The notes beneath the pieces are model-generated. The model searched no databases. It saw nothing but the letters and a program-made list of their open reading frames with translations, and was not told the origin of the DNA. The position numbers were made by a program, and so were the translations under genes. A DNA stretch of 64,000 nucleotides, from positions 33,432,134 through 33,496,133 of the forward strand of contig NC_077239.1 in assembly GCF_947179165.1 (NCBI RefSeq). The letters are read 5' to 3'. Of this stretch, positions 21,093 through 35,300 are shown one piece after another (within the stretch, counting starts at the first letter, position 1; the number at the start of each line of letters is the position of its first letter). The DNA is from Solanum dulcamara. Lineage: Eukaryota > Streptophyta > Magnoliopsida > Solanales > Solanaceae.

Positions 21093-24000
21093 TGTTACAC
21101 CCCGCACTTTTGAACCTTGAAATGTGTTCCTAATCTTATTGAAAGTGGACATAAGACCCCTACTGTCCACACACATCAAACAACCCTAAGGAAAGAAGAA
21201 GGTGACACCCCACAGTAGAGAAGGTTGCAAATAGAGTTATAAGAATCCGAAAGGAGTTGGAGGCCAAGTAGTGAGTCGTAGGACTCGACTTACCTACGTA
21301 AGCTACTAACTTAGAAGTCTTACATACTTAAGCTATTTGAGGATATACCAAGCTTACATAGCACGGATTATATAGGCTCTTAAAATAAGACGAGATTACG
21401 AACCCATGAGGAAGAGAAGAGAAGGACACGTGGCAGCCTAGGAAGGAGACACGTGGAATAACCTCAAGAAAGAAGGTGACCCACCTGCTTGGGGTCAAGT
21501 AGGTGACCCACCTACTTGGGGGTGGGCCCCACCAAGGACACATGGCAGCCCCTCATTGGTTGCATGATTAATGTGGCCCAATAGGGGCTTGACACGTGTC
21601 ACCCTTAGGGGATGACATGTGTCACCTCCTAAGGAGATATATATATGTGTGTTGATGACTATTCTTCAATTAAACTCATCCTTTATCACTTAGAAAATAA
21701 GAGAGAGTTGAGAGAAAAACTTAGGAAACCTAAGGAGGGAGCTACGGGTTTGCCAAGGAAAAGAGGTAAGGCCTGATTTCGTTCTATGAATTAATTATTT
21801 GAGGTATCCTAAAGTAATATAACGGTGTTTAATACTGAAAATTTTCAATTTGGAGAAGCGAAGAAGGGATACAAACAGCCCACTCAATTTCAGCACGTTT
21901 AGAGAAGTTTCGAGGCGAGTTTTGGCGAATTTTAGTCAATTTCGAGTAAGGTAAGGTTTATCCTTTAAATTTGGACTTTCTGGGTTTATTATGAAGTGTA
22001 TTACACACCTTATACATGGCTGGAAGTATAAAAAATCCGTGGAAATGCCCGACGTTTGAAACAATCTAAATTGAAGTCGTTGTAGCTAAATTAAAGTCGA
22101 ATAGTGCATTGTGTTTGTGGGGTGTGGCTGCTGGTCGTGTGGTGGTGTGTTACGGTTCTGGAACATGGTTTAAATAGGGCGTGGGTGCTTCTGGTTGCAG
22201 GCACACGACCCTCCAATTCGCATAGTTAACGGTTTTACGAAATAAGGATTAAAAACCCTCTTTTGGTATCGTAGTTTTGGGCAAGTTGTTTGGAACTTAT
22301 ATTGCATCGTATTGTGATATTTTTATGTGGTTTAGTTTCTGTTTGTTTTGATTTTTGTGGCTGCTAAGGTTTGGGAGTAAAATGAAATTCAGATAAGGCA
22401 TGTTATAGGGGAAGTGCTGCCCGATTTCCTTTAACTCCTTAACTAGTTAAGGAACTAGTCGAGAAGGCAAATGAGTGATTGAGTTCTATGAATACTCATG
22501 GGTAGCCTAATGTGGTTGAAAGAAAAGGGTTGTTAATACTCTTATTACTTTTATGTTACTTAGGTTCAAAGAACGATGAGACAAACGGGATAAGAAGTAA
22601 CCCATAACAGGTATGTGAAACTATCTCTTGTTTCTTTTGGCATGTCTTAGATGTAGACTATGGATGATGTAAGTGTTACACCCCACATTATTGAACTTGA
22701 AAGGTTCCTAAAGCTACTTAGAAGCTATCATGTGAGCCACCTAAGTTACGACACTATTAAATAATTCTAAGAAGGGAGAATGTGACACCCCATAGTACGA
22801 AAGATTGGAGATAAGGTCAAGAGAAGTCGGAGGAAGTTGGAAGCCAAGCGATGAGTCGTAGGACTTGATTTGCTTACGTACGCCTCTAACTTAGAAGTTT
22901 TACTTACCTAAAGCTATTTGAGTACACACCAAGCTTCCATAGCATGAATGACATAGGCTCTTAAACTAAGACGAGATTACGAACACACGAGGAAGAAATT
23001 TTTTTTTTGTGGGGCAGCCAATAGGAGGGTGACACGTGGCAGCCCTAAGCAAGCAGGTGATCCACCTACTTGGGGTCAAGTAGGTGACCCACCTGCTTGG
23101 GGGAGGTGGACCCCGCTGCCATGTGGCAGCACCCCATTGGTCGCATGGTTGAAGTGGCCCAATGATGGCCTGACACATGTCACCCTTAGGGGCTGACACG
23201 TGTCACCTTATATATATATATATATATTAATATGTAATGTTTCAGCTATTAACTTATCCCAAAAACAGCAACTGCACTTAGAAAATTACGTGAGAAGAGA
23301 GAAAAGAGAAGCAGCCTTAGTTCTTAAAGATTAAAGGTGAGTTTCTCAACTTTCTTTCGTGAATTAATTATATACGGTGTATATTAAGTACGTGGATACG
23401 TATATATGTGTTTTAAGACGTTGATGGAACTGAAACTCCAGCGTTGCAACTGAGATTTGGAAGGAAAAAACAAGAGAAAACGTGAAAAGGGGCAAGGGAG
23501 AAGGTTACGGATTTGACCCTTGTTGGGTAAGCTTCCGGCTTTCGTTCCGTGAATTAATTATTTGACGTGTCCCTAAGTTGTATATTAGTGTTTTATAACC
23601 TAAAAATTCAATTCGGGGCAGCGAGGAAGTACCACAAGCAGCCCGCTCAATTTCAGCACATTGAAGAAGTTCCGAGGCACAATTTCGGCTAGTTTTAACC
23701 AATTTCGGGAAAGGTAAGTTCTTCCCCTCTAATTTGAAGTATATGATGTTAAATTAGAGTGTTTTATACACCTTAGTATCTGCTGGAAGTTGGGGAAAAG
23801 GCTTCACAAGTTCGACGTTCGAAATAAGCGAAATTGGAATCGCTATAGTTAATTGTAATCGAATAATGCCTTGTGCTTGTGGTATGTGACTGCTGGTCGT
23901 GTGATGAGTTGTTAGGGTGCTGGAATGTGTGTTGCTAAGGGCATGGGTGGCTGCTGGTTTCAGCCACACGACCCTCCGCTTTGCAATTAAAGAATTCACG

Positions 24001-26855
24001 AAAGAAAGATTAAAAACTCTAGTTTTGGTATCTTAGTTTTGAGTGAATTGTTAAGGGTTTATATTGTGTAATGTTGTCGTAATATGTATATTTTTGGGCT
24101 GCTGGTTGTATTGTTGGTTAGCTGCAGGTTCTAAGGACATGGTTGTGTATTCGGATAGGGCACGTTATAGGGGAGGTGCTGTCCGATTTTCGTTAACTTC
24201 TTAACTGGTTAAGGAACTAGTCGAGGGTGCGAGCGAGGGGACGAGCTCGATGAATACTCGTAGGTAGTCTAAGTTGCTGAAAAGTCTAAGGTTGTTAAAT
24301 ACTTGCCTTACTTCCATGTTAAATAGGTTTCGAGGACAACGACGTGGACACGATTATGGGAAATCCATAAGAGGTAGGTAAAGTCTATTCTTTCTCTTCT
24401 TTTGGCATGTCGTAGAGGTAAGTAAACAATGATGTGATCTCTGAAGTAATTCCATTTCTAAGTGTCTTTTATTCACTTCTGGGTAATGAACTTTTATAAC
24501 AGTTAAGCTACTTTCCTTGAGCCTTACCTATACTAGGGATTTAATGAACATACGGGCTCCTAGTTGTAAGGACTATATAAAAACATGTATTCTGGAGTCC
24601 TTAAGCAGTTAGCATTATCTTAGTACGTGTCTAAGGACCCCGAAACACTAACTAGTATAGCCCCTAATGGCATTTAAAGGGCATTTAAGGTGATTACATT
24701 ACAATCCTGATTCTTAGACAATAGCTTAATTTTCTTCTACGGTTGAGTCTTCGATAATGATTTAAATTGCATATAGTTGCTCATTAATCTACTCGTGTAT
24801 ACTGTGACCCATCTTTCCCTGAGTCCCGGGCCAGGATATGTTCTCGTGCGCAACTCACTGCATTATTCCTTGAGTCCCTCACTAGAGGGCCGGGATACGT
24901 GTATATATATATATGATGATGATGTGTGGTAATAAGGTGGTGATGGCATTGGGCTGTGATGATATTACAGAGGTATCCACCGGACCCCTGATAGGGCCGG
25001 CTATACGATATAATTTGAACATGCATACTTTGATACTTCACAGGGTACAGGTATAAGTTTTCATATGATATGTTATCCTTTGCTTCGCTGTTTCAGATAT
25101 GTGTTCAGTTGTGCTATATTATGTTTTACATACTCAGTACATATGTCGTACTGACCCCCTTCTCTAGGGGGCTGCGTTCATGCCCGCAGGTACAGGTACA
25201 CAGTTTGGGGATCCGTCAGCATAGGAGTCCCACTCAGCAGTCCAGAAGTGCTCCATTATGCTGGAGCCTGATTTTGGTACTAAACGTGGTGTATATATTC
25301 ATTTGGTTATGGGTACGGTGGGGGCCCTGTCCCACCTTATGTTACTGTTTTCTTACTCTTAGAGGTCTGTGGATACGTATGTGGGTTGTGCCTGTATATG
25401 AGTGGTGTATGAGCCCTATATAGGTTGTATATAGGTTGTATATGAGTGGGATCTGAGTTATATATATGTATGTACAGTTGTACTGATATGACCTGTGATT
25501 TAGGGTGTTCCCTGTATTGTGGCAGCCTTGTCGGCTTGCGTATATGTGTGTTATGGAACGAACCTATATATATAGTACTACAGCCTTGTCGGCTTGTATG
25601 TTTCCATACATATTGATGCATTTTGGGTATAAACAGGAGACAGGTTATGTATAGGTGGCAGGGGTACGCGTGTTTGTCCAGTTCAGGCACCCGTCACGGC
25701 CTACGGGGTTGGGTCGTGACAGTAAGCTTTGGTGCAACTTCATTCTTTGGTTCTGAATATGACTTCAGGACTTGATCACTTTTGGATGTTAAGACTCTTA
25801 AAGTAGATAAACTCATATTCCTCAAGTTTTCTATATGACTATATAGTGATTGATTAGACAAAACTCTTCTTTTTAAAAAAAAGGCGTTGAGGTAAACAAT
25901 GCTCAGACTTCTATAAGATATTTCACACTGATGTCTAAGATTTCCAAAACTCCTTTTTACATAGTCCTTAGTGTCATTTAGAGGGTATACGTCAGATACT
26001 TCCTACCCTAATCTCCAAGTGATGGTTTGCTTGATGATTTCATTGAGTCTCAAATAATGATTTAAACTATGTTTTGTTTCCCACTACTCTACTCGTGTAT
26101 ACTGTAACACTTCTTCTCTGAGTCTTGGGCTGGTTATCAGATTCGTCCTCAATTCCACTGCATTGTCCACCGCCCCTCACTAGAGGGCCGGGATATGTAT
26201 GTATATATGTGATGATGTGTTGTAATAAGGAGGTGATGGTTCTATAGATATGATTCACCGAACCCCTAATAGGGACGACTATATTGTAAAATTTGAGCAT
26301 GTACGATTTCACTTTCTCTCTATTTCAGATACGCTTCCGGTCAAATTATGTTATGTTTTACATAGTCAGTACATATGTCGTACTGACCCCTTTCTTCGAG
26401 GGGCTGCATTTCATGCCCACAGGTATAGATACAGGTTTTGGGAGTCCGCCAGCCTAGGATTCTACTCAGCCAATTTGGAAGAAGCTCCATTAGATCGGAG
26501 CCTAGTTTTGGTGCTAATCCTTTATGTACATATTACTTTCGGTTGTACAAAGGTACGGTAAAGGCCTTTTCCCTCCTTATGTAAGCGTCACTACTCTTAG
26601 TAGTCTATAGGCATGTATATGTGGGTTGTATGTGTAAGTTTTGCTCAGCTGGGTCTACATGAAATGTTGTAAAGGTTTATGTATGGCAACCTTGTCGGCT
26701 TACGTGCCCTTTCATGTTATGATTAAAGAAGCTATATGTGTATGGCAATGTTATACCCTACTGGGGTTCTGATTTAACTTGACCACAACTGATACATATG
26801 TATACGGGGATACAGGTCAGACCCCAGTCGCGACCTACGTAGTTGGGTCGTGATA
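21093..26855 (+). repeat. R5a 5' LTR, interrupted by R6
   Basis: Starts TGTTACACCCCGCAC and ends GTTGGGTCGTGATA, with the final CA mutated to TA. It is 2710 bp once R6 and one GTAAG are removed, versus 2712 bp for R5b. G-box motifs lie around 21590-21630, followed by TATATATAT near 21634. The twin hairpin is at 26367-26403. Confidence 0.9.
22674..25721 (+). repeat. R6: solo LTR (3048 bp)
   Basis: TGTTACACCCCACATT to CGGGGTTGGGTCGTGACA, flanked by exact GTAAG at 22669-22673 and 25722-25726. Copy b has a single GTAAG at 40886-40890 with continuous sequence, a natural empty site. No internal region remains, so the element was reduced by LTR-LTR recombination. It carries G-boxes, a TATA/TA run at 23210-23230, GAGTCCC/GGGCCGG units near 24818-24895 and a twin hairpin at 25135-25171. 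Confidence 0.95.
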
Positions 26856-27467
26856 GAAGTGGTATCAGAGTAGTTCATCCTTGGAATGTCTACAGACTGT
26901 GTCTAGTAGAGTCTTGTTTATCGATGTATTACGCGCCACATCTATAAAAAGGAAGCTACAGGGAATTTAGGATATTACCTTTCTTTCATATTTAAGATCG
27001 GGCGATAGAGCTGAGTCATAGGAAATAAAATTCCTCATACTAACCAGTGATTTTAGTAGAAGGACAACATCGATAAAAGAAAGTAATCAACGATATTAGG
27101 AGTTACACAACACGTAAATAAGTAAAGGCATGAAATATATATGTCAGGTAAGGCATTGAAGTGCGATTGACATAGAAAAGTAGATGGGGCAGTTCGAGTT
27201 GGACATATGAGGTAAGTCCATCATTTCATAGCGCTGTTAATATTGGGTGCCCCGTGTGGCTACGATATGGATGTATATATATGTTGGCCCTGTGAGGCAT
27301 TGTTGGTATTTTCTGCGTACAGGTTTGGAATAGTAAGAAATAGAGAGAAAACTCTGCCCAAAGTTTTCTTAGAAATAAAAAGAGAAGGAAGTATAGGATT
27401 GAAATAGGCTTTGAAAGGGAGTGCCCATCGTAACGATAAGAGTTGATAAACCTACAAGTGTGGCTGA
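26856..27467 (+). other. R5a leader and truncated internal region
   Basis: PBS TGGTATCAGAGTAGTTC starts at 26860, with one change from the family site that copy b shares. The candidate intron is 27212-27322 (GAG|GTAAGT to TGCGTACAG|G, 111 bp). Homology with copy b stops after GTGTGGCTGA at 27467, immediately before the R7 target copy. No coding sequence remains. Confidence 0.85.
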
Positions 27468-27472
27468 AGTTT

Positions 27473-30400
27473 TGTCACAACCCAACCCCGTGGGCTGCGA
27501 CTAGGGTCTGACCTGGACCCCCGTTTACGTAACTGTCGACTATAGTCAAATTGGACTATGAACAAAGTGATGCTGCTCACAAAAACCCCAATAGGTAAAA
27601 ACTTTTTTGTGTACTGGTGGCCCCTTTTACTCGTTTCATAACATATAAGGGCATGCAAGCCGACAAGGCTGCTGTAACATAGAAATATTCAAAATATGCC
27701 ATATAGGCACAATCGAAATGAACTCACAAACAACCCACATCAATATGTCTACAGACCTCTAAGAATAGTAACAACAATATATGGTGGGACAGGGCCCCCG
27801 TCGTACCCCTAAATATTCAAATATATTCATATCAAATGACCAGCATCAAAAGTTAGGCTCCGGAATAGTAGAGCGCTCCCAACATCGCTGAGTGGAAACC
27901 CTAAGTCGGCGGACTTCCAAAATGTACATATGTACCTACGGGCATGAAATGCAGTCCCCCAAAGAAGGGGGGGTCAGTACGATATATGTACTGAGTATAT
28001 AAAGCATGGACTGTAACTAGTAAAGCCATTACCAAAACAGAAGGTGCAAAAATGAGCAAACTATCCAGAATACCAAAATACTTTTCATAACCACAAATAA
28101 TGTATGCAGAGAAACATATGCCATATCCGGTCCCATTATGGGACTCGGTGAACAAATACAAAATGTGGTCGCCGCCCCGTCACTGGCGCCACAGCACATC
28201 ATAACTCCAGAGTAGAGAATATCTCTGTAACAGATCATATCATATCAGATGGTCATATCAGATCATATCATATCATAGGTGTACATGGCACATCATATCT
28301 CCACAAATAAAACCCATGTACAGGTCGTACCTGCCCCCTCACGTTGGGGCATGGCGAACAATGCAGAAAAGTACGCACGATAACAAAACCTGGCCCGAGC
28401 TCGGTGAAAGAAGCATTAAGGCATCCACGAGTGGAGTAGCGAGAAACCAAATGCAATTTAAATCATATTTGAAACTCGATGTAATACTCAAAATAAACTA
28501 TCACTCAAAATCCAGACGAGGGTCATATCAAGTACCTTTTGAAAGTTACTATGAGTTACATCAAAATCGAACTTTTGGGAATCATATACACATATCAAGG
28601 CATAACAAAATATCTTTTGGAAGTCGAGAAGTTGGCCATTCTAGCGGCTTTACGAATAGGAACTTCTTTAAAATCATATGAAAGTTATATACTTATTTCT
28701 TAAAATCCATGCCGAAAAGGAATATTAGCTTAATATACTTATGTCAGAGAAATGCTAAAAGAAAGTATAAGCCTTACATACATATGCCAAAACATGTCAA
28801 AAGAAAGAATAACTTTACATACCTGTTACGGGTTACTTTTTATCCCGTTCGTCTCGTCGTCCTTTAAACCTAAGTAACATAAAAGCAATATGAGTATCAA
28901 CCCTTTTTAACTTTCCAGCATCTTAGGTTACACCTTAGTATTAATGGAGTATATTTCCTTAGTCGTTTCCTCGACTAGTTCTGTTATTCGCTAAGGCATT
29001 GACGAAAATTGGACAGCACCTCCCCTATAATGTGACCTATCCAAATTTCCAATTAGGTCCCTAAGACCTACAGCCAACCAACAACAACAACCTGCAGAAA
29101 TTCATACCAACAATATACAACATAAACTCCAAATGACTTATTCAAAAATACGGTATCACAATAGGGCGTCTAGCCCTTATTTTGTAATGCCTTTAATTAT
29201 GCGCCACAAGGGGTCATGTGGATTCAATCAGAAGCACCCTAACCCACATTAGAACATATTTAGGCCCTGCAACAACACATTACACCCCTGCAGCAACAAC
29301 TTACAAGAACGACACTTTATTTCGACGACAATTCACTTGTAGCGACTCCAATTTAGTTTATTTCAGACGTCCAGCATATTTATCATATTTTCACATTTCC
29401 AGCCACTTACACAACGTACAATACCCTATATAACAACACCATAAACTCCAATTTAAAAGGAAAGGCCTTACCTTACGTTAAACTGGTCAAACCCGCCAAA
29501 ACTTATCAAAACGCGAAATCTGGGCAGCCCACTGTCTTATATTGTCGCTTCGTTTCGGAGGGGTAATTGAGGGAAAAAATATTTGTGGCCTCAATGAAAG
29601 TTATAGACATGTGTATCAAGGTCGCAAACAATTTTGAATTACCCCTACAGCAATTTTGTACGAAAATATATGCCCAAAATACTCACAGCTGTCCGTGTAG
29701 TATTTCCAAAGCACAATCTGGACAGCAGCTCCCCCAAGATTCACCACCATATTTGGAGTCGAGAAAGGCAAAACTGGGTTGTAGAGTCTACATGAAAGTT
29801 GTAGCCCTATGAAATAGGTTTCCAAAACATCTTGAATTATCCGAAACTAAGCCTTACACAAGGAGTTATACTCGTATTACTAACAACAGTCCTATTCCAA
29901 AACGGGTTTCTTAACAAGAACAAAAACCTCCTCGTTGCCCCAATGATAAATTTTTATATGGTCAAACACCGTTATTTAATCGTGGTATACCTTGAATAAT
30001 TAATTCCCGAATCGAAAACGGAGGGATTACCTTATTTGGTTGCTGTCGTAGCTCTCTCTTCTCTCCCTCAAGTTTTCTCCAATTTTCCTTAAGTGTAGAT
30101 GCTGAAAAATGACTTCCTTAGTCATAATTTCAGCATATATATCCAACTTTTAGAGGTTACACGTGGTATCCCCCAGGGGTGACACGTGGATGCCACCTAG
30201 GGTGCCACCACATCTATGCATCCAACCCAAATCCGCCATGTGGCAGCATAGGACCCACCTAGGTGTGTCACCTGCTTGCTTGTCACCTGCTTGCTTCGCT
30301 TTCGCTACGTCGTTTCCTTATTTCTCTTTCGTGGGTTCGTAATTTCGTCGCACTTTAAGAGCCTATGTATTCCTTACGACTTAGTCTCAACACACACTCG

Positions 30401-30672
30401 AGTAGCTTAAGTACGTAAGAACTCCAAGTTGGTAGATTATGCGAGTCAATCGAGTGTTACGACTCATTTCTCGGCCTCCAACTCCTTTCAAATTTTTATA
30501 ACCTTATTTCCAATCTTCCTTATGAAGCATTTCGTTCTCCTTTCCTTGGAGTTATTTGATAGCATTATCAACTATCCGACTCACATAACGACTTTTAAGA
30601 AGCTTAAGAGCCTTCCCAGAAACTTGAGAAGCTTAAGAAGCCTTCTAAGGTTCCAAAGTACGGGATGTAACA
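27473..30672 (-). repeat. R7 3' LTR
   Basis: Bounded by TGTCACAACCC at 27473 and TGTAACA ending at 30672. The minus-strand promoter region lies near 30140-30260 (CACGTGG, ACACGTGG, TATATAT). All open frames in it are LTR shadows. Confidence 0.92.
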
Positions 30673-32357
30673 TCCTTCCCCCCCTTTAGAACATTCTTCC
30701 CCGAATGTTAACTAGCCTCATAAGGTCTTACGAGTGCTTCAGGATTCTTCTGTACTGGTTGCCATTCATAGGCCTTGTATTAACTCATATGGTCTATTTA
30801 GGAAGGTAGATTACCTATAGGCATAGGGAACAGGTGATATTTCTTTTCCATTTCTTCTTTCTAGTTCCTTTACCACACATCATATTGCACCCTTTACACG
30901 AACATGTGTAGGAGCTTAAAATAGCCCGAAAGATGCTTTAGCATCACCATACTAGTCTGTACATAAACCTGTATCGTTTCTTACTTCCTTCCTCTACTTA
31001 CCCTTGAGTTTCCTCATATTCCAATATAGGAGAGATCTCTCATCCTTTCCTTGTTTTGCTGCTTATACACCACAATATTAGTAGTCAATAACTTTGTTAC
31101 CAACGTCTTACCTTCAGTCGAGTATAGCCTGGCTATTCCTTATAGTATGTTTAAGTTCTCATCGTAATTCTCTTATTGTATTCATCTCCTTTGTATGCAC
31201 CTATTCTTTGATGTCATACTATTCAAGTCCTTATTATTAATTCTCCGCACTGTTTCGGGTATCATGGCTTCTATCTGTTTATTGCTGGCCTTTAGATCTT
31301 ATTAACTCGTGCCAGTATGGGATCTCACTTGAAGCCACTTCCCCCCTTTAGGGTGTACCATGTCACTATCTGTTGTGTTCTACCTTACACCCTTATTTCC
31401 AATTTTCCAATAGTATGATTCTTTTCCAACACACTCGGTATACTGCACCATATCTATGCCTTCCTTTATATCTTCCATACCTTTGGTTGCCTAGGTACGA
31501 CAACTTAACACAATCATGATGTGCTAATCTAGTCTAATTATGGGTACTCGAGTCACGTAGCAATTTATTTGAAGCCACTTTCTCACAAGGCTTTACTTAT
31601 TTTCATAACTATCCTCATTATATTCACATCATATCCTGTTCGCATTCTACCCCATAGTATAACACTTCTTAACCTTCTTCACGATTCTTACTGTGGGTTA
31701 CTTACCCTTCTTAGTTAGTCTTATCCTTAATATATATTGTTCTATCCAGAGCTACCAGTCTCTCCTAAATCATTTTCCTTTTATTTCAAGGAAAATTTGG
31801 GCAGAGTTTCCTCTGTATTTCTTACTATCTCAATACCTGCACGCAGAAAATGCCAATAATGCCTCACAGGGGCAATACGCATAAAGATACATATATACAT
31901 ATCATATCACGTTATATCGCAGCCTGACAGGGCGCCCATAATTAACAATAGTATAACTGATGGACTTACCTCGTATGTCCAACTCGAACTGCACCTGTTT
32001 AGACTTTTCGTCCACTTTTCCTTTCAATTTTCAACTTTACATGTCAACAATAATTCAATACCTTACCTGGCATCTATCATTCGTGCCTTGCTTACCTGCG
32101 TGCTATGTAACTTCCAATATCGTCAGTAACCTTCTTATATTGATGTTGTCCTTTTGCTGAAATCACAAGTTAGTGTGAGGAATTTCATTCCCTATGACTC
32201 GGCTCTATCGCACGATCGTAGATATAAAAGAAAGGTAACACCCTAAATGTCCTGTAGCCTCTTGTCTATAGATGTGGTGCACAACACACCGATAAACAAG
32301 ACTCTACTAGACACGGTCTGTAGATACTCCAAGGACGAACTGCTCTGATACCACTTC
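30673..32357 (-). other. R7 minimal internal region
   Basis: On the minus strand: PBS TGGTATCAGAGCAGTTC at about 32353-32337; candidate intron 31969-31837 (GAG|GTAAGT to TGCGTGCAG|G, 133 bp); internal PPT at 31337-31351; terminal PPT at 30673-30690. The stretch after the internal PPT resembles R5b near 44460-44520. No 5S-like segment was seen here. Confidence 0.8.
31337..31351 (-). other. R7 internal (central) PPT-like tract
   Basis: Minus-strand CCTAAAGGGGGGAAGT, the same core as in R1, R2 and R5b, kept even though nearly all coding sequence is gone. Confidence 0.7.
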
Positions 32358-35300
32358 TGACACGACCCAACCCCGTGGGCTGCGACTGGGGTCCGACTTG
32401 GACCCCCGTTTATGTAACTGTCGACTATAGTCAAATTGGACTATGAACAAAGTGATGCTGCTCACAAAAACCCCAATGGGTAAAAACTTTTTCATGTACT
32501 GGTGGCCTCTTTTACTCGTTTCATAACATATAAGGGCATGCAAGCTGACAAGGCTGCTGTAACATAGAAATATTCAAAATATGCCGTATAGGCACAATCG
32601 AAATGAACTCACAAACAACCCACATCAATATGTCTACAGACCTCTAAGAATAGTAACAACAATATATGGTGGGACAGGGCCCCCGTCGTACCCCTGAATA
32701 TTCAAATATATACATATCAAATGACCAGCATCAAAAGTTAGGCTCCGGAATAGTGGAGCGCTCCCAACATCGCTGAATGGAAACCCTAAGTCGGTGGACT
32801 TCCAAAATGAACAAATGTACCTGCGGGCATGAAACGCAGCCCCCCAAAGAATGGGGGGTCAGTATGATATATGTACTGAGTATATAACGCATGGACTATA
32901 ACTAGTAAACTCATTACCAAAACAGAAGGTGCAAAAATGAGCAAACTATCCAGAATACCAAAATGCTTTTCATAACCACAAATAATGTATGCAGAGAAAC
33001 ATATGCCATATCCGGTCCCATTATGGGACTCGGTGAACAAATACAAAATGTGGTCGCCGCCCCGTCACTGGCGCCACAGCACATCATAACTCCAGATTAG
33101 AGAATATCTCCGTAGCAGATCATATCATATCAGATGGTCATATCAGATCATATCATATCATAGGTGTACATGGCACATCATATCTCCACAAATCAAACCC
33201 ATGTACAGGTCGTACTTGCCCCCTCACGTCGGGGCATGACGAATAATGTAGAAAAGTATGCACGATAAAAAAACCTGGCTCGGGCTCGGTGAAAGAAGCA
33301 TTAAGGCATCCATGAGTGGAGTAGTGAGAAACCAAATGCAATTTAAATCATATTTGAAACTCGATGTAATACTCAAAATAAACTATCACTCAAAATCCAG
33401 ACGAGGGTCATATCAAGTACCTTTTGAAAGTTACTATGGGTTACATCAAAATCAAACTTTTGGGAATCATATACACATATCAAGGCATAACAAAATATCT
33501 TTTGGAAGTCGAGAAGTTGGCCATTCTAGCGGCTTTACGAATAGGAACTTCTTTAAAATCATATGAAAGTTATATACTTATTTCTTAAAATCCATGCCGA
33601 AAAGGAATATTAGCTTAATATACTTATGTCAGAGAAATGCTAAAAGAAAGTATAAGCCTTACATATGTATGCCAAAACATGTCAAAAGAAAGAATAACTT
33701 TACATACCTGTTACGGGTTACTTTTTATCCCGTTCGTCTCGTCGTCCTTTAAACCTAAGTAACATAAAAGCAATATGAGTATCAACCCTTTTTAACTTTC
33801 CAGCATCTTAGGTTACACCTTAGTATTAATGGAGTATATTTCCTTAGTCGTTTCCTCGACTAGTTCTGTTATTCGCTAAGGCATTGACGAAAATTGGACA
33901 GCACCTCCCCTATAATGTGCCCTATCCGAATTTCCAATTAGGTCCCTAAGACCTACAGCCAACCAACAACAACAACCTGCAGAAATTCATACCAACAATA
34001 TACAACATAAACTCCAAACGACTTATTCAAAAATACGGTATCACAATAGGGCGTCTAGCCCTTATTTTGTAACGCCTTTAATTATGCGCCACAAGGGGTC
34101 ATGTGGATTCAACCAGAAGAACCCTAACCCACATTAGAACATATTTAGGCCCTAACAACACATTACACCCCTGCAGCAACAACTTACAAGAACGACACTT
34201 TAGACGACAATTCACTTGTAGCGACTCCAATTTAGTTTATTTCGGACGTCCAGCATATTTATCATATTTTCACATTTCCAGCCACTTACACAACGTACAA
34301 TACCCTATATAACAACACCATAAACTCCAATTTAAAAGGAAAGGCCTTACCTTACGTTAAACTGGTCAAACCCGCCAAAACTTATCAAAACGCGAAATAT
34401 GGGGAGCCCACTGTCTTATATTGTCGCTTCGTTTCGGAGGAGTAATTGAGGGAAAAAATATTTGTGGCCTCAATGAAAGTTATAGACATGTGTATCAAGG
34501 TCGCAAACAATTTTGAATTACCCCTACAACAATTTTGTACGAAAATATATGCCCAAAATACTCACAGCTGTCCGTGTAGTATTTCCGAAGCACAATCTGG
34601 ACAGCAGCTCCCCCAAGCTTCACCACCATATTTGGAGTAGATAAAAGCAAAACTAGGTTGTAGAGTCTACATGAAAGTTGTAGCCCTATGAAATAGGTTT
34701 CCAAAACATCTTGAATCACCGGAAACTAAGCCTTACACAAGGAGTTATACTCGTATTACTAACAGCAGTCCTATTCAAAAACGGGTTTCTTAACAAGAAC
34801 AAAAATCTCCTCGTTGCCCCAATGATAAATTTTTATATGGTCAAACACTGTTATTTAATCGCGATATACCTTGAATAATTAATTCCCGAATCGAAAACGG
34901 AGGGATTACCTTATTTGGTTGCTGCCGTAGCTCTCTCTTCTCTCCCTCAAGTTTTCTCCAATTTTCCTTAAGTGTAGATGCTGAAAAATGACTTCCTTAG
35001 TCATAATTTCAGCATATATATCCAACTTTTGGAGGTTACGCGTGGCATCCCCCAGAGGTGACACGTGGCAGCCACCTAGGGTGCCACCTCATCTATGCAT
35101 CCAACCCAAATCCGCCATGTGGCAGCGTGGGACCCACCTAGGTGTGTCACCTGCTTGCTTGTCACCTGCTTGCTTCGCTTTCGCTAGGTCGTTTCCTTAT
35201 TTCTCTTTCGTGAGTTCGTAATTTCGTCGCACTTTAAGAGCCTATGTATTCCTTACGACTTAGTCTCAACACGCACTCGAGTAGCTTAAGTACGTAAGAC

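Larger units (their letters stand above)
17525..27467 (+). repeat. Tandem duplication, copy a
   Basis: Aligns with 35740-42632 across R3, R4 and the R5 LTR and leader, with about 2% difference in two sampled stretches. Copy a is longer because solo LTR R6 is inserted at 22674. Both copies share the same mutated R5 LTR end (GTGATA) and the same PBS variant, so the segment was duplicated after R5 had decayed there. R1 covers its left edge. Confidence 0.93.
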
